Shown: positions 52,831-64,000 of the stretch, piece after piece
Layout of the letters: the number at the start of each line of letters is the position of its first letter
How positions within the stretch are numbered: position 1 is the stretch's first letter
Program-made: the position numbers and the translations under genes
Notes under the pieces: model-generated
Database searches by the model: none
The model's input: the letters and a program-made list of their open reading frames with translations, nothing else
Told to the model about the DNA's origin: nothing
DNA from: Bugula neritina
Taxonomy: Eukaryota; Bryozoa; Gymnolaemata; Cheilostomatida; Bugulidae
Assembly: GCA_964035545.1 (NCBI GenBank)
Contig: OZ037765.1
Span: 10,348,698 to 10,412,697 of the forward strand
Length of the DNA stretch: 64,000 nt
Direction: 5' to 3'

Positions 52831-54525
52831 TTATGCACTACTAAAGTAGGGGATTATTGTACACACGAGTTACTGCTGCATGCTTCACTATGAGGTTATG
52901 AGAAGAACCGAAATAGTTGACGTTTGTAAAAGAACTGTATTGAAAATCTACTCAGGTACAAAATAAAGTCATCAATAGTCACAAAAGAGTATAGATATAT
53001 AGAACAGTTACACAATATTATCCGAGTCTATCTGACAGTTATCCTTCGACTGAGGCTGTTTATATCCAAGAGGTTGGTCCTGATTGGCCAGTGGAAGGTT
53101 CCGGTAGTAACACCGCCGGGAGTGACGCAGTGCCGCATCACTAACGGAGTTGTAGTCTCTTGGAACTTTTATGCCTCATGTCCTGCTCTGCTGCAAGTGC
53201 TTAGGTAAGGGGTACTGGGGGGGGGGGGGGGGGTATACTTCCCACAGCCATTACACAGGGTTATAGGTGGAGGAGCCTGATTGGGCTAGGCTTTCAGCAG
53301 CCACCCGCTACCCAAACAGGACAAAGCGGAGATAGGCGAGAAAAAATACACTATACATGTTCACACATGGATGTGCATGAGAGCTCAGTCTCCTACTCTC
53401 CATGAAATCAAGGAACCTAGCTGTTTAAAAACACCCACAAAAATACTAAAACCTGAGACATAAAAATAATTTAATTTTATTTGGTAAATTTCAATGGGCT
53501 TTTGTAAATGACCATAGAAAAGTATATTTGTGAATAGCAAGATTTTATATATAGAAGTATTTTTATTACTTTTATACAACATTCAAGCATAATATCTTTA
53601 TGTAAAATGGTGATTAGATTAATGTGACTCTGACTATAAATATATTATACTATGACTGTATTACTATGATGAGTTACTCTAACTCTATTATTGTGACAAT
53701 CTTTGAGGTACTAAACTTTGTAACTTGAAGTTGTGTTTTCCAGTAAGTAGCTAGCTCACGGATAATCAACTGCCTTTTACTTCGCCCCCAACACTGATTG
53801 GAAAGACACTAGATACCAGACAAAACTTTTTAAGCATAATATTGTGTAAATGCTTAGTGCATGACACTCTATATTTTAAAAACTTTTTTATTGTTGACTT
53901 TTAATTTTAATAACCATTAAAATAGCATAATATATATTTAATGACCAATTAAGTACAAAGCAGCAAGTGAACTTAAATACTAAAACTGTACTACTACTAC
54001 TGAAATCTGAATACAAAATTATGAGTTACAAAAGTGGTCTTTTCAGAACACTTATTTAAAAACCTACTAAAAATTAAATAAAGAGCATAAAATGAGATGC
54101 ATAAGTAGCTATTAATGAGTAAGTCAACAACATTCTACAGTTTACATAGGCACTCTTTGGTAAATTTGATGGCACTAACACTACTATGTGATGATAATGT
54201 CAGGCAGCCAAAAAATAAATGAGAATATAGTTAAAACCAAAATTTTGTTTTAAAATTCAAAACTATACACATGATAAAACTTTTACAAATCTAACAAAGT
54301 TGTAAAAGCCAAAATAGGTTTAAATTATACTTATCATAAAGTTACATGCAATAGTTGCCTACCAACTAAAATGTACATAAAAATTATGCATATTAGCAAG
54401 AAAAAAAGCTATGTACAATAAAAATATTACGTATTCACAAACGCTGTATCCAGATTGTTAAGTACAAGTTTATACATGAGTTCAAAAAGTAAAATGCATA
54501 TACAATCGACAGAGTACTGTGTGCT

Positions 54526-57500
54526 TTACATAAAAGGTGAGTTTGAAGGGGCGCCCATGTACCCAGGTGGCTGGTGCGCCATCGCAACAGGTTGCTGGAT
54601 AGATTGCATTCTAGCGCCCATTGGGTGGCCAGGAGGGGCCGGACCAGGAGGATAATCAACTGGAGGTAGGGCGTATGATGGCATACCAGCCGGAGGTGGT
54701 GTGGCACTCGGGTGCTGATAGCCTGGAGGTACTGCATAGCCACTCGGTCTCATAGCTGCATGTGAGGGGTGGCCCGGGTGACCTGGATACCCTGGTGCCG
54801 ACATCATGACATGCTGACTCCTCATGTGCATACGAGAATCCATTGCACCTGAAGTTCACACAGACACATTCATGCATAGGCAGCTCAATATGATAGTCCA
54901 GAATATGCATAACAGCTACAATTATAATCAGTAGCTGAGAAAACACGCCAAACTGTAAAGAAAACTGCTACTGGTACCACCAAAACCTTGTCGCTCTAAT
55001 GCTCATCAAAAAATTTCTAAGTATGCTGGCATCAGTGAGTTGGGCAATGTATATTGAGTTTGCCAGAGACTAGCTAAACGAGCTGATCTACATATAGCAT
55101 AGCAGATTGCTGTCCTGCTAATACACTGGTGATATGGTATGATAGTAGGTGGGTAGCTAACATATCGTTGTAAACATTAGATGATGCAGTGAAAGGCAAG
55201 CAGCTAGCAGTATAAGTGACAGGCATACCTGGATGAACACCAGGTGTAGGTGCTGGATTATAGCCCATGCTCATACTAGACTGATGAGACGACATCATAT
55301 AAGAAGGGGCAGCACCTCTGGGTATACTTTCGGACATGTGCATGCCAGTCATTGGTCCAGCAGCAACAGAAGGCATCATATGAGAAGCACCTAGCAATGC
55401 ACATTAACATATAGTAACCCTAGCAACCGTCTAATGCACAGCAGCGCAAGCACAGTAACAGTAGCCTATACTTGACAACACCAGACAAGCACACATGAGC
55501 ATAAGCTACAAACCTGGTGGAGGCACATGCCTGCCGTACATAGACCCTGGCGGTCGGTGAGGCACGGGGCCAGACATCATCATACTGTGGCCTCCTTCGC
55601 TTGGCAAATAGCCAGGATTGGCAGGAGGGAATCTTTCAGCTGCTAGGAAATCATAGTTGGGTTTGGCTGGTAATACTGGATCATGAGAAGGAGGTATGGA
55701 GGGCTGTGTTACAGGCAGGTAAGATATGGTGCTACTTCCTTTGTTCTGTATGCTAACGGCGGGTGCTGTGGGTGCAGGCCCAGGCGGTGCAGCTGCTGGC
55801 GGGGCTGGAGCAGGCTGCGGAGGTTTGTACATAGGATCCGGCTGGGGCCCCGGGGGTGGCATCCCACTACTAAAATTGTTCATTGATACGTCAACATGTT
55901 GCTGCATGTGAGGAGGCACTCCAGAGCCCTGGTAGCTCTGATCAGCCGTAACATTCTGAATGTTGAGCTGCCCAATAGACATGTGTGCGTTCACGAATGT
56001 GTTGTTTACACTATGGTGTGATGAGTGCGGGGGTGGGTGCTGGCCGCCTGCCGTCGAGGATGGTGGTGGGCCATTCCTAGGCTGCTCTGAACTATTAGGG
56101 TCCGGGTGAGGGGCTGCCCTATGCAGTTCTCCATAAGGACCGTTTTGTGCTATTTTTTGTGACATTTGCTCCATTCCCTTGGCTATGTTGGCTAGAGATG
56201 CGGACGTGATGTTAGATAAGCCACCGTCCCTGCTGTCGATATTCGACTGAGATGAGGGCATGTTGGCATACATGGGCTGCTGTAAGTCAGCATTACCAGG
56301 CATGGCAGCGGCAGAGGAGTTGGGCTGATGAGCCGCGTTCAACTGTTTTTCTATGGCTCGTTCCTGGTTCTCTGGTTGCATATACATGTGTCTCTGAGAC
56401 GGAGGTACAGTCATACTCTCTGCACTCTGCCCCCTCCTCAAGGAGCTGTTGTAGCTAGGAGGTCCCCCCATGGCTGGAGTTCCCTGAAACACCAACTTTC
56501 AGGCTTAGTTATAAAAAACACGTATCATATCACAAGACACTTGAGATCTACCAGGAAATACATAATGTCGACATAGTCTCATTATTCAACAGCTAGATTT
56601 AAAGTCAAGTGTTTTACATAAATTTCACAATTCAAACTTATAGCAATCATTGGATATATTAAGCATACTTACTTGGTATGGAGTAGGTTGACCAGCTTGC
56701 ATCATCCTATAAGGAGGACCTGAAGTTTTAGGAGGTAAGAGGTTAGGCATACTATGCTGTCGGGAGACGGAATGCTGCATAGCACCTTTTACTGGACCAG
56801 ATACCCCGACATCCTCTGGTTTAACAGCCTGTGGGTTGGTTGGATTTGGTGTGTGTGGTTGAGAGGCCAGAGGAGATGGAGGTATGGCGGGCTTCTCCAT
56901 CTTAATAGGTGGGTGATCAAGAGGTGGTGTCTGTGCGGGCGAGGCAGCGGCGCTAGACTTTCTTTTTCTGCCAGCCTTTTTAGGAACAGCGGAAACTGGC
57001 TGTGAAGGAGCATTAGTAGGTGGCACAGGGTAAGGGGGCGGTGGCTTCGACTCCATCATACAAGGATGCATGTGCGGTGGCATGGATGGCATCCCAGGAC
57101 TGTACATTGGCATTGGTGCGGCTGAAGGCGGAGGTTGCTGGTTCATACCGTAGCCACCGGGATTGTACTGAGGTGCCTGGCTGCAGGGTGGTAAGTACGG
57201 TGGCTGCTGATCCTGGGCCATGTTGATATGACTGAAGTCTGATTCTCCCATACCTCCATCAGCAAACAGCATTTGCTGAATTCGCTTCAAGCTGGCTAGG
57301 CTGTTCTCTCTATGCTGCCTCTGACTCGGGGTGAGTCTCTCGTCTGGCACAGACTGGTGTGAGATGTTCGGAGTCATTGAGTTCTTCATATCATGGCCCA
57401 TGTACATTGCTCCCCGGCCGTAGGCTTGCCGAGGTAAATGCTGGTTGCTGTAGGGTGATTTCATATCATTCCACATTAGAGGTGCTGAGCTGCTTGGGGG

Positions 57501-60500
57501 GGCGTGGTGGGCTCTCGGATGACGGTGAGGATTGCTGACTTTTGGCGGCATCATTGGATCTCTTGACTGGGAGGTAGGCAACATAGGCTTAGTATGGTTA
57601 ACCTGCACCACAAAATAACACATGACCACTTGTGTGAAGGTAATTTACCTAACATTAAAAATACCCAATCAATAAAACATTTCATTCTAAAATAGACTGT
57701 AAGTCAACAACCAATAATAACTGCAGCAGAACAACAGAGGGAATAGTTGAGGCTCAACAAAAAATAGCAGTACTGGAACGCTGTACTGTACTGCTGCATA
57801 AAGTCAAAGCTGTGCAACAGTTTAATTCTTACCACATGAGTACCTTGGTTTAAGATGGAGTAGGGTTGAAATAACACATTCCAATGTGGACTAAAAGACC
57901 CTGTGTACACAATATAACATGCTAAATTATTCAGTTTAGTCATGAGTTTCCACTGGCTACTGTGATAACAGAAACAGTGTGATAAAATATAAATACCTGT
58001 AAGAACTGTTTAGTCTCAGGATCATCGAGATGAAAGTGAAATATTGAGGGGTGGGCTCTAGATGCCACCGAATCTACGGCTCTATTGGCCATTTGAGAAG
58101 AAAATATATACAGTTGGTTCTGTGTCTGAGAATAAGTCAGTGATACTGATTTTTTTGCCTCTCCTAGAAACAGAGCAAGGTTTCCATTTATATATATAAA
58201 AAAAAGGAAACCATTAAAATAAAAATATCTTAGAATCTTGTTGTTTCAAATAGCAGCATAACCAAGAGCTCTCATGTTCTAAATTCAAACAACATGCAGT
58301 TACATAATTCCAAAATATTCACAAATCTGCCATAATCAAGTCCTGCAAAAGGCCAGAAATTACATTCCATATAACTGGTGTACATATATCACAGTACATA
58401 TCAGTGTTTCACCCACAACAAGCAAAATATATTTCAACTGCAAAATGAATCAATCATATGTATGAGGTGAGGTAACGTGATAGGTCTTCCCCCACACCCT
58501 TCCGCTACAACCTTGCAGTGAATATATGGACAAAAACAGGCAAGTTATGCATTTTGACAACTACCATCCAGCTTACTTCACTAAACTCAAAACATGTTAT
58601 GGAACACTGGAGTAGTTGACGGTAAGAGTAGTGGTGATAGAAATGGTCACAGTCACAGTAGTAGTACCAGTAGCACTAAAAGTATTAGTAGTCACAGTAG
58701 TGATAGAAGCAATAGTATTAAAGCAGTAGCAGTAATTACAATAATGATATAGACAGTAGCAATAGTCACAGTAGTATTAGTATTAGTACAAATACTAGTA
58801 GTCCTACCTACTTCTACTAGTACTACTGCTACTTCTACTAGTAATACTGCTACTTCTACTAGTACTACTGCTGCTACTACTACTACTTCTACTAGTACTA
58901 CTGCTGGTTCTACTAGTACTGCTGCTGCTACTACTACTACTAGTAGTAGCAGCAGTGGTCACAGCCTTAATAGTAATAGAAGTAGTCACAGCAGTGATAG
59001 TAGTAGTGATTATATTAATGGAAGTACTAAAACTAGTCGCTAATGAAGAGCTATATATATTATGCATTTACTTCATGCATCAGAGCGTCACATTTCTCCC
59101 TTCTCCATCTCTCTTACCACTGTCACATTCAGCTCAATCTCATGATAAATTGATAATAAATTACCATAAATTATTAAAATATTCTGTACTTACTGAACTC
59201 ACCATTGATTTGAGCCGAGCTATTTTTTCCTAAAAATAAAAGAGTTTGATATTATTATTATTCCGAAATAGTAATACTAATGGGATTACTACCACACCCC
59301 AAAGACCAGGTCAGTTCTCGGAACATGCATCTGATGATATTGATAAATAATTATCAATAAAAATTCATAATTTATAAAAGAGATACAAATAAATATAAAT
59401 TATTAAACTATATAAAGGTAATAATTTCCACCAGGGCTGTGTCAATACTTTAATTTTCATTACCAAATAAATATGGGGGAAAGAAACAACCGCAGAAATT
59501 ATAGCAAGCAGCCATTTCATCACCTGTGTATGGCTCTTCACTGAGAACTTTTAACAGCTCCGGGTTTTCTGACTTGATGAGCTCCGATTGGTCAGCAGTT
59601 GGGGTGGGCGGGGCCTCGCTTGTAGCTGGCGTCTGCGCAGATCTGTTGCCTTCCATTTCCCAAGCTTCGGCAGCGAGCAAATCTTTGTTGGTTATGACTG
59701 CGGGCTCAGGGGGCTGCGTCTACAAGGTACACAGTCTAGTCTTGAGGTAACAAGCACCAGTTGTGGGGAGGAATTGCTTATTAGCAAGAATTAATATTAT
59801 AAACTTTGGGCTAATCTGCAATTTATGTTTTTAATCCACCAACTAATGTGTGGCCAAGATATTCTCAGCTTTTAGAATAGTAGAGTATTACTATACAACA
59901 GAGAGTAACTGTATAACGCAGTGTAGCTGTATGTATAACAGAGTGGAGATGTATAACACAGTGTAGCTGTATAACACAGTGTAGCTGCATAACATAGTGT
60001 AGCTGTATAACAGAGTGTAGCTGTATAACACAGTGTAGCTGTATAACACAGTGTAACTGTATAACACAGTGTAGCTGCATAACATAGTGTAGCTGTATAA
60101 CACAGTGTAGCTGCATGACACAGTGTAGCTGTATAACACAATGTAACTGTATCACTGCACCTCTAGCAATGGTTTAATAGCTGGGTAGAGTTGATTGCTG
60201 AGATAGGCATGCAGATCTTGTTCCTGGTCATCAGTTGACTGACTGAAGTTTCCAATAACTTCTTCCCAAGTAGAGCAGCTAGTAGCCAGACACTGCCAGT
60301 CACCACTACCTTTAGACTGTCCACTTTTCTGTCGGTAAAGTCTCAAATCTGTAATCACAAACGGACTCACTCAACAATACAATCAGATAACTCATCACCA
60401 TCATAATATGTGTATGTACACTATAGTATGAGTATGTGCACCATAGTATGAGTACGTACACTACAGTAAGAGTATGTACACTACAGTATGAGTATGTACA

Positions 60501-60661
60501 CTACAGTAAGAGTATGTACACTACAGTAAGAGTATGTACACTGTAGTATGTGTATGTACATCATAGTAGGAGTATGTACATCATAGTATGAGTATGTACA
60601 CTATAGTATGTGTATGTGCATCACCTGTAACAAAACTTGACTGGTAAATGCTTTTTTCCAT
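54526..60661 (-). CDS. BCL9: BCL9/Legless-like Wnt co-activator (9 coding exons, about 999 aa)
   Basis: Scaffold linking beta-catenin to Pygopus in Wnt-driven transcription. Exons: 60661-60625, 60348-60161, 59719-59524, 59229-59203 (27 nt), 58163-57997, 57602-56673, 56483-55514, 55390-55229 and 54848-54526; all phases agree. HD1, the Pygopus-binding segment, is recognised at about residues 165-200 (LYIFSSQMANRAVDSV...IFHFHLDD). HD2, the beta-catenin-binding helix, is at about 295-320 (LTPSQRQHRENSLASLKRIQ, then QMLFADG), encoded at 57335-57258. A basic KKAGRKRKSS near 415-430 is a likely nuclear signal. The rest is proline/methionine/glutamine-rich disorder, as in BCL9. The first exon (MEKSIYQSSFVT) is inferred from phase; upstream exons are not excluded. 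The N-terminal 75 residues are unlike vertebrate BCL9 (see finding). The symbol reflects the family, not a proven orthologue. Confidence 0.88.
58620..59035. repeat. Degenerate (AGT/ACT)n trinucleotide tract with strand switch
   Basis: AGT-type units at both ends and ACT-type units at about 58800-58945. The switch at CTACTACTACTAGTAGTAGC makes a self-complementary core. It lies in the intron between the 27-nt exon and the HD1 exon of the BCL9-like gene. Confidence 0.8.
59203..59229 (-). other. 27-nt microexon of the BCL9-like gene
   Basis: Preceded by TTTTTAG and followed by GTGAGT. It encodes nine residues (KNSSAQIN plus split glycines) and is phase 1 on both sides, so skipping it would keep the frame. 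Confidence 0.7.
59888..60152. repeat. 18-bp tandem repeat, about 14 copies
   Basis: Unit GTGTAGCTGTATAACACA with variants (TGCATAACATA, TGTATAACAGA). On the minus strand it is open in all three frames because the unit is a multiple of three without stops. It begins about 10 bp after the splice donor of the exon 60348-60161, so it is intronic. Confidence 0.95.
60407..60624. repeat. 20-bp tandem repeat, 11 copies
   Basis: Unit TATGAGTATGTACACTACAG with variants. The last unit ends exactly at the donor (GTGATG, minus strand) of the exon 60661-60625. Confidence 0.95.
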
Positions 60662-60709
60662 ACTATAGAAATTAAAGTGTATTAGCTACTAGTTGCCAGT
60701 GAAACTATG

Positions 60710-60920
60710 GATCCCAACAGTACAACTAACACAACTAAAACTATCACTGATACTGCTGATATTACTACTTATGTCACTGATATTACTACTAGTAATACTA
60801 CAAATAATACTGCTACTACAAACAATAATACCAGCCTACTGGGGTCACTGTTTCACAACTACTATTTTCATTATTACTAGTACTACTAGTACTACAGCAG
60901 ACACTACGATTACTAACAGT
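60710..60920. repeat. Degenerate (ACT/ATT)n trinucleotide tract
   Basis: CTGATATTACTACTTATGTC, ACTACTAGTAATACTAC and similar imperfect units, just upstream (minus sense) of the BCL9-like first coding exon. Same type as 8380-8775 and 58620-59035. Confidence 0.7.
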
Positions 60921-61222
60921 TTTGGCAGTAACATTTGCTAGAACAGTAGTGAGAAGAGTTGAAGTGGTATTACCACCAACAGCATAGTTTCTGCAGCTGC
61001 AACTATATGATGCACAACGTCATTGGCAAGTCTTATAGTACATATGCCTTCTTGTAATGTGAATGCAGTAGTACTCATTGTAAACTTATCTTGTCTATCG
61101 CAGAAGTGACTTCCTCAAAGATTGATCAAGGTATTACATTGCATAAAAAGTAAATTGTAAAGCAGCTTTTTTTAACTAAGTATAAAATTGCATCAAAATA
61201 ATAACAAGTCAATTTGCTATAG

Positions 61223-61440
61223 GAACCTAATGTCAGCCTGTATTAGAAGAAGAATTAAGGCTAGAATTTCACAACTTTCACTATTGCATACTTTACAAGA
61301 TTGGGTGTTATTTGATGACCTTAAACATTGGCCTTGGGGAGAATATCAACAATATTTACAATTCCAAAAATAATGACAATAATTTCTTCTATAGCTTTGT
61401 TGCTTGTGGGACCAATTGCTAATATAACATTTAAATAAAG
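61223..61440 (+). other. Possible terminal exon of a plus-strand gene
   Basis: An acceptor (TTTGCTATAG) is followed by 50 open codons: NLMSACIRRRIKARISQLSL, then DDLKHWPWGEYQQYLQFQK and a stop at 61373. An AATAAA signal follows at about 61434. Composition looks coding, but no in-phase upstream exon was found; the candidate at 61106-61132 has the wrong phase. It could be a retroelement remnant. Confidence 0.3.
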
Positions 61441-61459
61441 TTTGTGGGTTTATGTTAAC

Positions 61460-63560
61460 GCAGTCTTTACGTTGATTGAACATAAACTTGTGGAAAATTT
61501 CCCCTCTGATATGTTTTATATCTATGTATGTATTTGGTATAGCATAGAGTTCTAGCTATTGCCTGTCTACATTTCAGAATACTTTGCTGGATTGCATAAT
61601 CTTGAATACCTAATATTACACCACAAGCTGCCTGTTATTACAGCTACACATTATAACTGTTTCAAAACAATTCAGGTTCTAACTGGTAAGTCTTGCAGAA
61701 GAATAATATAGTAATCAGTTTCAAATAAACAGGAAAAAAAGAAAAAAAATTCATTTTCCATTGCAACTACAACTGTAAAAAAAACTTCCGATTGACAGCT
61801 CCTTCAGTTCTTGGCGTGAGGAGTTGAATAAAAAGTAGAAAACTTACCACCAGATACAGTGTATTACTGCCATGTGTGGCTCAGTCTCACAAATTGAGCA
61901 GAAGTAAAGAGAAATGGTAGTTATTACAAGAGTTTATTCCTCAGCTGTCATCATCGAGCTAGGTTAAAAATGCTATTTGTCATATTAGCAATCGAAAACA
62001 TCACACTTGGCAAGTGTAAGTGGTTAGAATGAATGAGTGAACTACCCAGCCGAAGAAGTGTGCTAGCTATGACGGGTGTAAAGGCTATAGGTTAAAATTC
62101 TCAGTGCCGTAATGATGAGGCAAAGTGGTTAGAAGCTGTCACGATAGCTAACCTCATTAATCACAGCCTAGTTAGTCTTATTGATAGAATATGAAGTAGA
62201 AAATATTACAGCTAGTGTAAATAATTTGGTTGTCTTTTTATGTTAATCACAATCAATTAGCCATTAAATTTATAGCAGCACGAGCTTATATTTATATTAA
62301 CCAAACAAGCATGCATAAAGTTGCTTCTATTAAACTAAATTTCTTCAAAAGATCTTCCAAAACTATCGGAGTTGTTTACTAGTTTTAAAGGTTTCTACAC
62401 TTTTTAAAGAATTTCCAAACTAATGAAATTATTTATCTGAAAAGGAAGTACCTATATAAAACAACTCTTCAAGCTTGCTTTTTAAAACCAGGTGAAGTAT
62501 TAAAGAAATTACAATAGTCTAAGCTCTTTCATCGGTTTTATAAAGCATTTTTAAAATTCCCATGAAAACAACTTGCTTGCCATATTGTTTATATCCACTA
62601 TTGCCACTATGCCTTAGGTGTTGTCAAACTTATTATTTGCTGCTTCTTACATTTGAACATAAAACTGATTCACAGAGACTAAAAATGCACTTTTTTAGCC
62701 AGCTATATCAACGATCCATAAGAATATTTTGCAAAATATTCAATAACTTAGATTTAGGACTTCTGCATGATATAGAATTACCACTCAGGTGGTAGGCTAG
62801 GAACGCACAACTGTCTAACTGTCCAGCTTTCTGCTGAACAGTTAGACAGTCTCAAACTCACTGTATACAAAGCTAAAAGGTAAAGTAATTAAGCAAACCT
62901 CAAAACAATCCATCAAGAATATAGTCATTACAAGTGACAAGTTATGTGGGCTACGTATTTATGAGGAAAACAGAGGTTCACCAGGTCAAGTTAAAACAAC
63001 AAAGTTTTGAGTTGACATAAGTTCATGAGACGCAATGAGAGGGGAGGGCATGATTTCAGAAATAATTCATTTCCTTTATTGTTTGACTTTTATATGATTG
63101 GAAAGTTCATTTTAATATAATTGAATTCTAGAAAAATAACAAATTAAACCTATTTTTGAGAGGCCAATAGGCAACCAGTAGCAATAACTCCAACTATAGT
63201 AGGGTAACTTAAAAAGACTTTCCTTAGTGAATTAGCATTTTTAGTAGATAACCCTGCTATGAAAATGTTCTTGCTATCCCAAAAATTTAAAAGAGGTCAC
63301 TTATATTTAAATGCTAAAACTTAGTGTAACAGGGGAGGGGGCTTGATAAGTTCCACACATCACTTATTAATTTTCTTCTAGTCCCTTTTTATACATCTCA
63401 TTGACTTTCACTATCTACCAACTTTAGTTTGCTCTGTGGTACTTAAATTTGAAATTGCTTCCTTTTCTAGTACTTATAAATGGTTAGATAATAGTTTATT
63501 TTAAGAGAAATATACAGAAATAAGTACACCCAGCTAAAAGTTTATTATTCTCAACTATCT
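61460..63560. other. Non-genic stretch right of the BCL9-like gene
   Basis: AT-rich without a supported exon. The only structure seen is the hairpin at 62810-62850. Confidence 0.4.
62810..62850. repeat. Near-perfect 41-bp hairpin
   Basis: ACTGTCTAACTGTCCAGC pairs with GCTGAACAGTTAGACAGT around a five-base loop, with one mismatch. Too short for a typical animal pre-miRNA. Confidence 0.8.
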
Positions 63561-63566
63561 ACAAAC

Positions 63567-63821
63567 CTGCTGGTATAATTGCTCAAAGCTGCACTGTTGT
63601 ACTAACTTGGCAAAAATAAATAAAACTTGTGTAATTGTTCAACCAACTAAGCATAAATATAATAAAATAATCTTCATTATAAAATTTAAATTACTAAAGA
63701 AAAGTTTTAATTAATACAAGGTTTGGGCAAGTTAAATCAAAACATTTTAATTTCTCGGCATCAAATTTAGTTTATACCTGACAGTCAGAGCATAGCATAA
63801 AATCAGTTGTAGATGCACCAC
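63567..63821 (-). other. Two weak exon candidates upstream of the BCL9-like gene
   Basis: Minus-strand 63821-63778 (GGASTTDFMLCSDCQ, donor GTATAA) and 63605-63567 (LVQQCSFEQLYQQ, donor GTTTGT) are phase-compatible with each other and look like part of a zinc-binding segment. The second ends in phase 0, whereas the BCL9-like exon at 60662 needs phase 2, so at least one further exon would be required to join them. They could equally belong to another gene or be chance. Confidence 0.25.
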
Positions 63822-64000
63822 CTTAAAGAATCAAACCAACTTGGAATGATAACCCAGTTCAAGTCAAATTCACGAATTTGAGATTGGTTACACTCTATCT
63901 TAGAATGTTTAGCTAAACTCTGGGAGATGGGAGATGGCAATATATATAGTTATAAAATTTAAACTTTTAAATTTGAGCATAAAAAGATAAAATTTAGAAA

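Larger units (their letters stand above)
49139..54400. other. Intergenic between P450 B and the BCL9-like gene
   Basis: Beyond the items listed separately (local duplication, foldback element, LINE relic) this holds an ATATAATATGT-type low-complexity run at about 49860-49920 and a 16-base G run at about 53218. No gene was found. The BCL9-like gene's 3' UTR lies at the right end; its polyadenylation site was not fixed. Confidence 0.45.

Noticed and set aside
55683-57226. Plus-strand ORFs across the BCL9-like exons
   Set aside because: Antisense shadows of the proline-rich minus-strand coding exons.
59865-60155. Three overlapping ~90-codon minus-strand ORFs with an 18-bp period (CVIQLH-type repeats)
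   Set aside because: The 18-bp tandem repeat is simply stop-free on that strand. The real exon ends at 60161 with a donor before it.

Overview
This window is nuclear DNA from an animal. It is AT-rich and intron-rich: GT-AG introns, small exons, long introns full of microsatellites and short retroposons. The genes point to an invertebrate metazoan: the N-terminal part of vinculin, a BCL9/Legless-type Wnt co-activator, and a CYP2-like cytochrome P450 cluster. I cannot place the phylum. tRNA-headed SINEs, an APE-type LINE, a Gypsy-class LTR element and hAT-like miniature elements fill much of the rest. All exon models come from splice sites and reading phase read by eye; no transcripts or database searches were available.

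Layout. 1-8900 (minus): nine exons of vinculin, from the start codon at 8900 to a residue near 388, running off the left edge. 10.67-18.5 kb: a (CT)n tract, then a degraded minus-strand LINE split by a 3.7-kb Gypsy-class LTR element with 118/119-bp LTRs and a 5-bp target duplication. 20255-22839 (minus): a complete five-exon gene for a 207-residue Cys-rich surface protein of unknown family. 26101-30503 (plus): complete P450 gene A (493 aa). 30.8-31.25 kb: a large (CA)n tract. 31.98-32.21 kb: an orphan copy of the P450 A promoter. 32980-36102 (plus): a complete eight-exon gene for an unrecognised 440-residue protein with an N-terminal hydrophobic segment. 38.3-39.9 kb: coding-like ORFs of uncertain, possibly transposon, origin. 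40.09-41.53 kb: a decayed P450 copy. 43034-49138 (plus): complete P450 gene B (491 aa). 49.2-54.5 kb: non-genic, with a foldback element, a local duplication and a LINE relic. 54526-60661 (minus): a BCL9/Legless-like gene of about 999 residues with an N-terminal module I cannot match to textbook BCL9. 60.7-64 kb: mostly unassigned, with a few weak exon candidates.

How it fits together. The P450 block is a tandem array in which the two end copies look functional. The middle copy is reduced to a promoter and exon relics, with the unrelated 440-aa gene lying between them. Vinculin (adhesion), BCL9 (Wnt/beta-catenin transcription) and the P450s (microsomal monooxygenases) are not a functional unit; they are neighbours. 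The most novel material is the 207-aa and 440-aa orphan genes, the N-terminal module of the BCL9 gene, and the dispersed remains of the middle P450.
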